The translations under genes and the position numbers were made by a program. DNA of 64,000 nt from contig NZ_MTKN01000039.1 of the NCBI RefSeq assembly GCF_001975825.1, positions 1-64,000 of the forward strand. The letters run 5' to 3'. Each line of letters starts with the position of its first letter. The first letter of the stretch is position 1. Below are positions 45,547-54,797 of the stretch, one piece after another. Under the pieces are notes generated by a model that was given only the letters and a program-made list of their open reading frames with translations, was not told the DNA's origin and made no database searches. The stretch comes from [Flexibacter] sp. ATCC 35208. GTDB taxonomy: Bacteria > Bacteroidota > Bacteroidia > Chitinophagales > Chitinophagaceae.

Positions 45547-48500
45547 ATGAATATTTCAGAACTATCATTGAAGCGGCCTGTCCTTGCGACAGTGATGAAC
45601 CTCCTGATTATACTGTTTGGGGTGATTGGCTACTATTTCCTGGCAGTGAGAGACTATCCTGCCATCGATCCTCCTATTATTACAGTAACCACTTCTTATA
45701 CAGGTGCGAACCCGGATATCATGGAAAGCCAGATTTCCGAACCCCTGGAAAAACAGATCAACGGTATTCCCGGTATCCGTACCATCTCCTCCAACAGCTC
45801 CCTGGGTAGCAGCGTGATCACGGTGGAATTCAACCTGGGTATCGACCTCGAAGCCGCTGCCAGTGACGTGCGTGACAAGGTGAGCCAGGCAACTAAAAGT
45901 CTGCCGCTGGACATCGATGCACCTCCGGTAGTCACCAAGTCCGATGCGAACAGTGACCCGATCCTGATCCTCGCCGTACAAAGCCGTACCAAGTCGCTCA
46001 TGGAACTGAGTGACTATGTCGATAACGTACTGCAGCAACAATTACAGACCATCGACCAGGTAAGCTCTGTGAACATCTTTGGCGATAAAAGCTATGCGAT
46101 GCGCATCTGGCTCAATGAAGCAAAGATGGATGCTTACAATGTGGCATATAATGATATCAGCACGGCCCTTAGCAATGAAAACGTGCAGTTACCCGCTGGT
46201 AAAGTATACGGTAACAACACCGAATTGACCATTAACGCCATTGGTCGTCTCACCACAGAAAAGGATTTCCGTGACCTCATTCTTCGCGAAGACAGTACAG
46301 GCATTGTACGTCTCAGTGATGTAGCCCGTGTAGAACTGGGTCCGCAGATAGAAGAACAGGGCTGGAAATACAATGGTGTAAATGCGGTAGGGTTGGCGAT
46401 CATTCCACAACCGGGAGCGAACAACATCGCTATTGCCGATGAGTTCAAAAAACGTATGGAGTCGATCAAAGAATCCAACAAAGACGATATTGAATTCAGT
46501 GTGCTGGTAGATAATACCCGCAATATCAGACAGTCACTGGCCGAAGTAAAGGAAACACTGATCATTGCATTTGCACTGGTGGTATTGGTGATCTTCTTCT
46601 TCTTTAGAAACTGGCTGATCGCCATCCGTCCATTAATAGATATTCCTATCTCCCTGATCGCCACCTTCTTTGTGGTGTATCTCGCGGGCTTTACCATTAA
46701 TATATTAACGCTGTTGGGTATCGTACTGGCTACTGGCCTCGTGGTGGATGATGGTATTGTGGTCACGGAAAATATCTTCCGAAAACTGGAGCAGGGGATG
46801 AGCATTCGTGCGGCTGCGCTGGAAGGAAGTAAAGAGATATTCTTTGCAGTCATTTCAACATCATTGACACTGGCCGTGGTATTTATGCCGGTGATCTTCC
46901 TGCAGGGATTTGTGGGCAGGTTATTCCGTGAATTCGGGGTAGTGCTGGCCACAGCGGTGTTAATCTCGGCCTTTGTATCCCTTACGATTACGCCGGTATT
47001 AAATGTGTACCTGAATAAGAAAGATGCTGGTCATGGCAAGTTCTATGAAAAAACAGAACCTTTCTTCCAGGGTATGGAAAGTGGCTACAAGCGCTGGCTG
47101 GAAGCATTTATGAAAGTACGCTGGGTCGCAGTGGCCATCATTCTGGTGTGTGCAGGTATGATATGGTTGATCTTAGGTAGTATACAAAGTGAGATTGCAC
47201 CACTGGAAGACAGAAGCAGTATCCGTATGACGGTGAGCTTACCTGAAGGTACGAGCTATAGTTATACCCAGGCAGTGAGTGACAAGATAGCGAATTACCT
47301 GTATGACTCAGTACCGGAAAGAGCCTTTGTGTTTGCAAGAACACCTGCGGGGTCAGTGATCAATAGTTCTCAGCCACGTATTGGTCTGGTAACGCCGGAA
47401 GAGCGTGATCGTAGTCAGGCGGAGATTGCCAATGACCTGAACAAGAAGCTGAAGCGCTTTAATGATGCGCGTATCTTCACGATACAGGAGCAGACAATTG
47501 CGGTGGGTTCCGGTTCTAAGACCAGTTTACCAATACAGTTTATCCTGCAAAATCAGGATTTAGATAAACTTAAAAAGACGATTCCGTTATTCCTTGAAGA
47601 AGCACGTAAAGATCCAACCTTCGCTAACGTAGACGTAGATCTGAAATTTACAAAGCCTACATTGGAAGTAACGTTCGATCGTATGAAGATCAAGGATCTT
47701 GGCTTATCTACGAATGATGTGATCTCGGCTATGCAGGCTGCTTTCAGTGGTGGTCGGCTGGCGTATTTCATCATGAACGGCTACCAATATTACGTAATTG
47801 CACAGTTGGAAAGAACGGAGAGAAATGAACCTGCGGATATCAGTCATATTTATGTACGCAATGCGAGTGGAGATAAAATTCCATTGGATGCGGTAGTGAA
47901 AGTAGTAACCAGTACGAGTCCGGCTACGTTGTATCACTTCAACCGTTTCAAGAGTTCCACCATTTCAGCATCCCTGGCACCGGGTCATACTATTGGTGAT
48001 GGTATCAAAGCCATGCAGGCGATAGCCGACAGGTTACTGGATCCAACCTTCCATACGGCATTGTCCGGTTCCAGCCGTGACTATGCAGAGAGTTCTTCCA
48101 ATATCGTATTTGCCTTCCTGCTGGCGTTGGTATTGATCTACCTGGTACTCGCTGCACAGTTTGAAAGCTTTATTGATCCGTTCACCATCATGCTCACGGT
48201 GCCGCTGGCATTGGCAGGTGCGTTGTTGAGTCTGTGGGTATTTGGTCAGACATTGAATATCTTCTCCGAAATCGGTATGATCATGTTGATTGGACTGGTG
48301 ACGAAGAATGGTATCCTGATCGTAGAGTTTACAAACCAGAAGCGTGAGATGGGTATGAGCAAACATGATGCGGTAGTAGAGGCAGCATCACAACGTCTGC
48401 GTCCGATCCTCATGACATCGCTGGCTACGGCACTCGGTGCATTGCCACTGGCCATGAGTCTGGGAGCTGCATCGACGAGTCGTGTACCATTGGGCATCGT

Positions 48501-48612
48501 GGTAGTGGGTGGTATTATGTTCTCACTGATCCTGACCCTGTTCGTGATTCCGGCAATATATACCTTTGTGAGTAGTAAGCACAAGGCACACATACCTGAT
48601 GTGGCAGAATAA
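45547..48612 (+). CDS. RND efflux pump, HAE1/AcrB type
   Basis: 1021 residues with the twelve-helix RND layout and two large periplasmic loops. Helix 4 carries the proton-relay pair in TGLVVDDGIVVTENIFR, as in AcrB (D407-D408), so drug/proton antiport of the HAE1 group fits better than the metal (HME) group. The N-terminal ELSLKRPVLATVMNLLIILFG and C-terminal RLRPILMTSLATALGALPLA segments are standard. Substrates are unknown. Confidence 0.94.
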   Translation: MNISELSLKRPVLATVMNLLIILFGVIGYYFLAVRDYPAIDPPIITVTTSYTGANPDIMESQISEPLEKQINGIPGIRTISSNSSLGSSVITVEFNLGIDLEAAASDVRDKVSQATKSLPLDIDAPPVVTKSDANSDPILILAVQSRTKSLMELSDYVDNVLQQQLQTIDQVSSVNIFGDKSYAMRIWLNEAKMDAYNVAYNDISTALSNENVQLPAGKVYGNNTELTINAIGRLTTEKDFRDLILREDSTGIVRLSDVARVELGPQIEEQGWKYNGVNAVGLAIIPQPGANNIAIADEFKKRMESIKESNKDDIEFSVLVDNTRNIRQSLAEVKETLIIAFALVVLVIFFFFRNWLIAIRPLIDIPISLIATFFVVYLAGFTINILTLLGIVLATGLVVDDGIVVTENIFRKLEQGMSIRAAALEGSKEIFFAVISTSLTLAVVFMPVIFLQGFVGRLFREFGVVLATAVLISAFVSLTITPVLNVYLNKKDAGHGKFYEKTEPFFQGMESGYKRWLEAFMKVRWVAVAIILVCAGMIWLILGSIQSEIAPLEDRSSIRMTVSLPEGTSYSYTQAVSDKIANYLYDSVPERAFVFARTPAGSVINSSQPRIGLVTPEERDRSQAEIANDLNKKLKRFNDARIFTIQEQTIAVGSGSKTSLPIQFILQNQDLDKLKKTIPLFLEEARKDPTFANVDVDLKFTKPTLEVTFDRMKIKDLGLSTNDVISAMQAAFSGGRLAYFIMNGYQYYVIAQLERTERNEPADISHIYVRNASGDKIPLDAVVKVVTSTSPATLYHFNRFKSSTISASLAPGHTIGDGIKAMQAIADRLLDPTFHTALSGSSRDYAESSSNIVFAFLLALVLIYLVLAAQFESFIDPFTIMLTVPLALAGALLSLWVFGQTLNIFSEIGMIMLIGLVTKNGILIVEFTNQKREMGMSKHDAVVEAASQRLRPILMTSLATALGALPLAMSLGAASTSRVPLGIVVVGGIMFSLILTLFVIPAIYTFVSSKHKAHIPDVAE

Positions 48613-48622
48613 AACAAAATTC

Positions 48623-49924
48623 ATGAAAAGATTCATTATATATCTAACCTTTTTCTCACTTCCAGGGCTGCTGCATGCGCAGCAGCTCACGCTGAAAGAT
48701 GCTGTGAATATTGCGTTAAATAAGAACCTGGGCATTAAGATCGCGGAGAATAATGTGAAGATTGCGGAGGAAAATAACAACTACGGTATAGCTGGTGGTA
48801 TGCCTGTAGTCAGCGCCTCCGGCTCCGATGTAGAAGAGCTCACGAGTCTTGAGCAGAAGTACGCAAATGCCGCGAACAACAAATCGAGCAATAACGCCCG
48901 CTCTAACCAGCTCTCTGCCAGCTTTGGCGCCACCGTCCCTATTTACAGCGGGAGTAAGATCTCCAATGCCAGCAAGCGTCTGGATGTTGCTGAGTCTATG
49001 AGCAATGACTACCTCAAATCCCGTGTTGCGTTCATTACCTATAATGTGATGACAAAATATTACGACATCATTCGTCAGGAGAGCTATGCGGCTACACTGG
49101 AACGCTCCCTGGAAGTATCCCGCCAGAAACTGGATATCGTAAAAGCACAACAAAGTGTGGGCGTTGCCAACAATGCAGACCTCTTTCAGGCCCAGGTAGA
49201 TCTGAATACACAAATGCAAAACCTGCAGGCGCAGCAACTGGTGATCGATCAGGCCAAAACCGATTTACTGACTGTCCTGACCTTAAAACAGGACTCGCTC
49301 ATTCATATAAAAGACACTATTATCGTAGCCACAGATCTCCAGCTGGCACCCATCCTTCAATCGATGGAGCAACATCCTGACCTGATTGCCGCAGGCAAAC
49401 AGGTGCAGATCGATCAGTACCTTGAAAGGGAAACGGCTGCATATCGCTATCCTTCTCTGACAGGCAATGCCGGCTATAATTACAATTATACCAAGAACAG
49501 TGATGGATTCTCCTTATTGAACCAGAACTATGGTCCATACGTCGGAGTAGGTGTAAACATCCCGATCTTCAATGGCTCCGTTTACAAAAGGAGGCAGGAG
49601 ATCGCAGGCATCAATACCTCCAATGACAAGTTGATCAGAGATACCCTCGGCATCAACTACACAGGTAATATTATCAAGAGCTGGCAGGCGTATAATAATA
49701 ACCTGCAGCAATTACAAACTGCCAAAGACAACTACGATCTGTCAGGAAAATTACTGGATCTTGTCTTGCAGCGTTTTCAACTCAAGCAGGCGACGATCAT
49801 AGATGTCAAAACCGCACAACAAAGCTTCGAAAATGCAGGTTATCTTTTAATAAACGTAAGCTTCGCCGCAAAATCTGCGGAGATCAGGTTGAAATATTAC
49901 GGGAATCAACTCAGCCAGCCATAA
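48623..49924 (+). CDS. TolC-family outer-membrane efflux channel
   Basis: 433 residues from ATG 48623, 10 bp after the pump gene; an in-frame start at 48599 would overlap the pump gene and lacks a signal peptide. Signal peptide 1 to about 18 (LLHAQ). Two repeats of the TolC coiled-coil/beta pattern begin with LTLKDAVNIALNKNLGIKI and the later LIAAGKQVQIDQYLERE. Completes a full adaptor-pump-channel efflux system. Confidence 0.92.
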   Translation: MKRFIIYLTFFSLPGLLHAQQLTLKDAVNIALNKNLGIKIAENNVKIAEENNNYGIAGGMPVVSASGSDVEELTSLEQKYANAANNKSSNNARSNQLSASFGATVPIYSGSKISNASKRLDVAESMSNDYLKSRVAFITYNVMTKYYDIIRQESYAATLERSLEVSRQKLDIVKAQQSVGVANNADLFQAQVDLNTQMQNLQAQQLVIDQAKTDLLTVLTLKQDSLIHIKDTIIVATDLQLAPILQSMEQHPDLIAAGKQVQIDQYLERETAAYRYPSLTGNAGYNYNYTKNSDGFSLLNQNYGPYVGVGVNIPIFNGSVYKRRQEIAGINTSNDKLIRDTLGINYTGNIIKSWQAYNNNLQQLQTAKDNYDLSGKLLDLVLQRFQLKQATIIDVKTAQQSFENAGYLLINVSFAAKSAEIRLKYYGNQLSQP

Positions 49925-50015
49925 CCGCCTTTTCCATAACTGGCTTTTGCCGGCTTACTTTTGCCGTCTCTTGCTTGCCGCCGGTACATGCTGGGTTGCA
50001 GCCAACATGTACCGG
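49925..50015 (+). repeat. Degenerate TTGCCG-type repeats ending in a CCGGTACATG hairpin
   Basis: Several loose copies of GCTT-TTGCCG lie between 49930 and 49980. CCGGTACATG (49981-49990) then pairs with 50006-50015. The arrangement mirrors the block at 51784-51949 on the other side of bshC. Confidence 0.55.
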
Positions 50016-50020
50016 CCCCC

Positions 50021-50065
50021 GCGAAAAAGAACGCTTTGACAGAAGGTCAAGGCGTTCTTTTTCGC
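50021..50065. terminator. Terminator after the RND operon
   Basis: Stem 50021-50034 with 50052-50065 (14 bp, perfect), extended inside by TTGAC/GTCAA. The T-run is part of the stem. Confidence 0.85.
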
Positions 50066-50156
50066 CCACCTCCCAACTTACCATTCATGAAATATCCCCC
50101 GGATTATCCCCCTTTTCCCCTAAATTCGTGCATTCAAAAGATCATTTGAGTGTAGT

Positions 50157-51752
50157 ATGGAGCAACCTGTAAGCAATATAACGTATAGTCAGACGGGGTA
50201 TTTCAATCAACTAGTAATCGACTTTCTGGCAGATCATCCGCATCTCCGTCCCTTTTACAAACATTCCTCCTTATCCCCTGATTTTGAAGCTGCTATCGCC
50301 GCCAAAAAATCCCAACCACAAAACCGTGGGGTATTAGTCACCTCCCTGCAGGAACAATACCACGGCCTTCATATCACTGATCACGTCAAAAACAACATCA
50401 CCGCCTTAGGCTCGGCGAACACCTTCACCATTACTACCGCTCACCAGCCTAACATCTTTACCGGCTACCTCTATTTTGTATACAAGATCCTGCAAGCCAT
50501 CAAGCTTGCCAGCCAGTTACAAGACAAGTATCCACAATATAAATTCGTCCCTGTTTACTACATGGGCAGTGAAGATGCCGACCTCGACGAACTCGGCCAC
50601 ATCTACCTCGCCGGCAAAAACATCAACTGGGCCACCTCCCAGCAAGGCGCCGTAGGCCGCATGCAGCCCGAAGGCTTCGCCGATCTCTTCACCACCATCG
50701 AGTCCGCCCTTGGTTACGGTCCTCACACCGCCGAACTCATGGACATAATGAAAAAGGCATACCTCGAACACGAAAACATCCAGGAAGCCACCTTATACCT
50801 TGTAAATGAACTCTTTGGTCGTTTTGGCCTCGTCGTGCTCGTCCCTGACAGCCCGGCGCTGAAGCGGCTCTACATCCCCGTCATGCGGGATGAGTTACTG
50901 CACCAGCACTCCCATAAAATCGTCAACGAGACCCTCACCCGGCTCTCTCAACACTATAAAGTACAGGCCAATCCCCGCGAGATCAACCTGTTCTACCTGA
51001 CTCCGACCTCCCGCGAACGTATCGTCCAGATAGGAGATACCTGGAAAGTGCTGCACATGCCGGTCGAGTTCACCCGCGACACGTTGGAAAAGGAATTACA
51101 GGAACACCCGGAGCGATTCAGCCCGAACGTCATATTAAGAGGTCTCTTCCAGGAAACTATCCTCCCCAACATCGCCTTTATCGGCGGGGGAGGGGAGATC
51201 GCTTACTGGATTGAATTACAGGACCTCTTCGCCCATTACAAGGTGCCATTCCCGGTACTGCTATTACGCAACTCCTTCCTGCTGGCAGATATGCCTTCCT
51301 TAGCCCGTTTAAACAAACTGGGCCTGGAAGTTCCGGATCTGTTCAGAGATGCAGAATCATTGGTCAACGATTTTGTACAAAAGCATACCAATGCCGCGCT
51401 GGTCTTAAAAGATGAATACACCGCGATCGAAAAGCTTTTTGATGAACTGTCCTTAAAAGCAGAAGATATTGATATTACCCTGGTGAAATCAGTAGAATCA
51501 GAACGATCCAAAGCGATAAAATCCATTGGTAAACTGGAACACAAGTTCCTCCGTGCAGAGAAAAAGAAATTCGCCTGGCAGACGGACCAGATCCGGGGAC
51601 TCAAACAAAAGTTATTCCCTGCTAATAGTCTACAGGAGCGTAAAGAGAACTTTATGCCCTGGTATATTCAGCATGGGCCGGGTTTCTTTGATCTGATATT
51701 GGAACATCTGGATCCAATCACCGATCAATTTGGGATTATTTATACAGATTAA
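50157..51752 (+). CDS. bshC: Putative cysteine ligase of bacillithiol synthesis
   Basis: 531 residues. BshC adds cysteine to glucosamine-malate, the last step to the thiol bacillithiol. Family landmarks include the N-terminal FxxxxxYF/LVxDFL type start (TGYFNQLVIDFL), TITTAHQPNIFTGYLYFVYKI, VPVYYMGSEDADLDELGH, FIGGGGEIAYWIELQDLF, and the C-terminal coiled coil with LKQKLFPANSLQERKENFMP. The length is typical. bshA and bshB are not in the window. It stands alone, bracketed by repeat-plus-hairpin blocks on both sides. Confidence 0.93.
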   Translation: MEQPVSNITYSQTGYFNQLVIDFLADHPHLRPFYKHSSLSPDFEAAIAAKKSQPQNRGVLVTSLQEQYHGLHITDHVKNNITALGSANTFTITTAHQPNIFTGYLYFVYKILQAIKLASQLQDKYPQYKFVPVYYMGSEDADLDELGHIYLAGKNINWATSQQGAVGRMQPEGFADLFTTIESALGYGPHTAELMDIMKKAYLEHENIQEATLYLVNELFGRFGLVVLVPDSPALKRLYIPVMRDELLHQHSHKIVNETLTRLSQHYKVQANPREINLFYLTPTSRERIVQIGDTWKVLHMPVEFTRDTLEKELQEHPERFSPNVILRGLFQETILPNIAFIGGGGEIAYWIELQDLFAHYKVPFPVLLLRNSFLLADMPSLARLNKLGLEVPDLFRDAESLVNDFVQKHTNAALVLKDEYTAIEKLFDELSLKAEDIDITLVKSVESERSKAIKSIGKLEHKFLRAEKKKFAWQTDQIRGLKQKLFPANSLQERKENFMPWYIQHGPGFFDLILEHLDPITDQFGIIYTD

Positions 51753-51783
51753 AATTTACTGAGTAAATCAATCATAAATTTTT

Positions 51784-51949
51784 TTCAGCTCGCCGCAGGT
51801 ACTTTCTCGCTTTCGGCCGGTACTAGCTAGCTTGCAGCTCATATTTGCTTGTCTCAGGTACCTGTTTGCCTCAGGGTACTTGCTCTCTTGCCGCAGGTAT
51901 TTGCTCGCTTACCGCAGGTACTTGCTGGCGTAAGCCAGCAAGTACCTGC
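51784..51949 (+). repeat. Degenerate ~21-bp tandem repeats ending in a perfect 16-bp hairpin
   Basis: About seven diverged copies of a GCTCGCTT-CCGCAGGTACTT-like unit run from 51784 to about 51929. The last copy folds back: 51914-51929 pairs perfectly with 51934-51949 around a GTAA loop. There is no coding frame. A second, shorter version stands on the other side of bshC. Confidence 0.65.
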
Positions 51950-51955
51950 CCCGCG

Positions 51956-51994
51956 AAAAAAAACGCCTGGGCCGAAGGTCCAGGCGTTTTTTTT
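51956..51994. terminator. Terminator with GAA loop after bshC
   Basis: Stem 51956-51973 with 51977-51994 (one G-T pair), loop GAA, A8 before and T9 after. It sits between bshC and the convergent FUSC gene and could serve both. Confidence 0.9.
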
Positions 51995-52008
51995 TGCTAA
52001 TTATTTTG

Positions 52009-54243
52009 CTAATTATTCTGCTCCAACGTCTTCTTCATATCCTTCAACAAACTCATCACCGCATGTAACTGATCCCTCACCTGCTTCACCTCCAATATCT
52101 CCTGCCTCAACACCGTATCCCCCTGCCCATTATTCACCTCCTCCTGCCTCTTCTGATACATCGCCTCCAACTTCATATCCAACGTCTCAAACGCCTCCAC
52201 AGTCGCCGGCGGCGCCGCCACTTTCTCCCCAGGCCGCTCTAACATTTCCAATATACAACTAAAATACGCCTGCAAATTATTACTCAACAACTTATACTCC
52301 GGCTGCTGAAACCTCACCCCATTATGCGTCGTCCCATAATTCGCCAACGCCGCTATATGCGAAACAATCGAATTATTCACCACCACAAAATGATACACCT
52401 GCGACCCATTCTTTTGCTTACTCTTCGGCTCTGACAGCATTCGCTGAAACGCCGACATCAGGTTCGCCGCACTCACATTCGAATCCTTCCTCGCCAACTT
52501 ATAATCATTCACCACAAAAGGCTCCTGCGTATACATATGCATCACCTGCTCAAAATAATTCGCATTGCTCTTCACCATCTTTATCATATGACTCGGCAAC
52601 GTATTCTTCTCCCAACTCGGCCACAACAACAAATTCGCAAAGAACGCGATCGTTCCCCCAATCGTCGTATCCATTACTCTCCAACCTACATTATAAAAAT
52701 GTGCAGGATGCAAAAAGTGTAACAGGAATATCACAAACGGCGTCACAAAAAACACACTCAATGTATACTGATGCGTCATAAAACTATACGCTCCCAGAAT
52801 ACACAGTAACATAAATATAAATATCACTGTATTGTTCATCGTAAAGAACAGGATCACCGCCGCAAAGAGCGCCCCTGCCACTGTTCCGTATATCCTTTGA
52901 TAACTACGGGCTTTCGTAATACTAAAACCTGGTTTCAATATCACCACTATCGTCAGCAATATCCAGTAGATCCTGTCCAGGTGTAATAACTGACCGATTA
53001 CATACCCCGTCACCGCCGCCAGACTTACGCGCAAGGCATGCCTGAATATATGCGACTGAAAAGTCAGGTTATTAAAGAACGTCTCCGCATCATACTGCCC
53101 ATGGTTCGTAAAGCTGGATAATTGTAATCTCGGATCAATGATCTCATCCTTCACCCTTTCCAGCCTTGTAAGCCGGTGCAGGTTATAGATTCTTTGCGCC
53201 ATATCCGCCAGGTTATGCAGGATATTTGACAGCACCAGCAATCGTGACCGCTCTTTTACTGTTGGTAAAGTTTTCCTGATATCATCCACAGCCGTCTGCA
53301 CTTTTACAATCTCATACCGCAGGTTCGCCTTTGGCAAAGAACGTTGTCCGGCCGCTACTGCTTCGCCTATGATCTTCAACTCGCCTGCAAACTCTAATAT
53401 CAGTGTATGGAATTTATCCAACACCCCCGCCCCGTCAAATGACTCATGCAAGGCATGGTAATCCGTCTGCGCCGCCATAATCTGCTCCTGCAGGTCCACC
53501 ATATCGAGGAAGATCAGCACTAATGCCTTATTAATACTGGTAGTACCTTCCTGGTGAGAACGTCTTTTTAATAACAACTCTCTCACCGCTTCATGTTTCT
53601 CACTCACCACCACCTGCTGTGCCAGTACATCTTTATAAATTTTTTCAATTTTATCACCAGCACCCTGCTCATAAAAACGCGCCCTTGCCAGTAAATAATC
53701 CGCCGTTTCCGTAATACACTCAGAGAGCATCTGTTGTACACTTAAATAAGGCCGTATCTGCCAGAGCAACAAGGCCAGGAGCCCATACCAAACCGCACCT
53801 AATAATATATAGAGGCTGTGAATGACCGCTTCGTAGGGGGGCACCGCCTTTTCCCCCAGTATAGATACCATCACCAGCATACAGGCGATCCCAATATTCC
53901 CTCCTCTGTTACCATAAATAAGCAACATAGAGTTCATAAAACAACACGCCAGTATATAAAAGGTCATCAAAACCGGATACGGCATGATGAGCGAGGTAGT
54001 AATGGCTGTAAACCAGATGAAACCAATGGCAATTAGCGTCCCGTTTCGCTTATGAATGGCAGTTCCCGGTACATCCGAGAGGGCAGTAGCTAGGGCGCCG
54101 AGTGAAATGACGATCCCGAGCGGGAGGTTGCCCAACATTGAGCAGACTACAGAAGGCACGACTACACTGATGGTAGTACGTAAACCGGTACTAAAATGAT
54201 AGCTGTAGATGAAATTCCTGACTTCCTGGATCCAATGCCGCAT
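52009..54243 (-). CDS. FUSC/YccS-family inner-membrane protein
   Basis: 744 residues. Two hydrophobic blocks (about 20-175 and 400-545), each with roughly six helices, are separated by a cytosolic helical domain. The second block contains the FUSC pattern IYWILLTIVVILKPGFSITKARSYQRIYGTVAGA-type, cited here only in part. A Gln/Glu-rich C-terminal coiled coil follows. Family members resemble aromatic-acid exporters (AaeB) and YccS. The substrate is unknown. A TATCTTTG box lies at 54268-54261. Confidence 0.88.
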   Translation of the reverse strand: MRHWIQEVRNFIYSYHFSTGLRTTISVVVPSVVCSMLGNLPLGIVISLGALATALSDVPGTAIHKRNGTLIAIGFIWFTAITTSLIMPYPVLMTFYILACCFMNSMLLIYGNRGGNIGIACMLVMVSILGEKAVPPYEAVIHSLYILLGAVWYGLLALLLWQIRPYLSVQQMLSECITETADYLLARARFYEQGAGDKIEKIYKDVLAQQVVVSEKHEAVRELLLKRRSHQEGTTSINKALVLIFLDMVDLQEQIMAAQTDYHALHESFDGAGVLDKFHTLILEFAGELKIIGEAVAAGQRSLPKANLRYEIVKVQTAVDDIRKTLPTVKERSRLLVLSNILHNLADMAQRIYNLHRLTRLERVKDEIIDPRLQLSSFTNHGQYDAETFFNNLTFQSHIFRHALRVSLAAVTGYVIGQLLHLDRIYWILLTIVVILKPGFSITKARSYQRIYGTVAGALFAAVILFFTMNNTVIFIFMLLCILGAYSFMTHQYTLSVFFVTPFVIFLLHFLHPAHFYNVGWRVMDTTIGGTIAFFANLLLWPSWEKNTLPSHMIKMVKSNANYFEQVMHMYTQEPFVVNDYKLARKDSNVSAANLMSAFQRMLSEPKSKQKNGSQVYHFVVVNNSIVSHIAALANYGTTHNGVRFQQPEYKLLSNNLQAYFSCILEMLERPGEKVAAPPATVEAFETLDMKLEAMYQKRQEEVNNGQGDTVLRQEILEVKQVRDQLHAVMSLLKDMKKTLEQNN

Positions 54244-54260
54244 GTAGAAATTAATATTTA

Positions 54261-54268
54261 CAAAGATA
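54261..54268 (-). promoter_or_regulatory. TATCTTTG -7 box of the FUSC gene
   Basis: Exact TAnnTTTG match on the minus strand 17 nt before ATG 54243. No good -33 TTG at the usual distance. Confidence 0.5.
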
Positions 54269-54759
54269 TGAATTCAAAGATTAAACCATTCTGGCTGGAA
54301 TGGGAACGTCGGTTAAAAAGAAAGGGTTCTTTTCTTTAGGCCATTTAAAAGAGGTTTTTTTCAAAAAAACAGAAATTTCCCAGCTGCTGCAGGCCCATTT
54401 AGCTGCCAGATAAATCTTTCCTTCACCACTGCAACTAACTCCTCCTCAATGGCGCCAGCAAAAAGAGCCTTCTTTCCCGCAGCCGCAGGCGATTTATAAT
54501 TTTTCATAAAATAGAAAAAATCCCTAATTTGTGTCCCCTGTTAGTCTATACCATATCGGCTAACCCATCATTATATTCAACTAAAGCAATGATCTTCAGC
54601 AACCTGTCTGAAATTTATACACAACTGTGTATAATTAAATTTCCCCCGACATGTCTATCTATTATAAATTACTGCTTTCTTTGAACAAATAATGACCTGG
54701 AAACATAATTGTGCTGTGAATGGTTAAAATCTGATACGACAAATCAGAGAAATCATAGT
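54269..54759. other. Intergenic region between divergent FUSC and smc genes
   Basis: No gene, hairpin terminator or repeat family was recognised in these 490 bp. It holds the upstream parts of two divergent promoters. Confidence 0.4.
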
Positions 54760-54767
54760 TATCTTTG
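54760..54767 (+). promoter_or_regulatory. TATCTTTG -7 box of smc
   Basis: Exact consensus 30 nt before the GTG start. GAGGAG at 54786-54791 provides an unusually good ribosome-binding site for this phylum. Confidence 0.55.
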
Positions 54768-54797
54768 ACGGCTTAAAAAAAACAAAGAGGAGCAATT

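Noticed and set aside
46134-46952. 272-codon open frame on the minus strand inside the RND pump gene
   Set aside because: Antisense shadow of a conserved transporter; Ser/Thr-rich low-information translation without a recognisable start or domain.
51784-51949. Possible CRISPR array
   Set aside because: Units are degenerate, directly abutting and without unique spacers; no cas gene is present.
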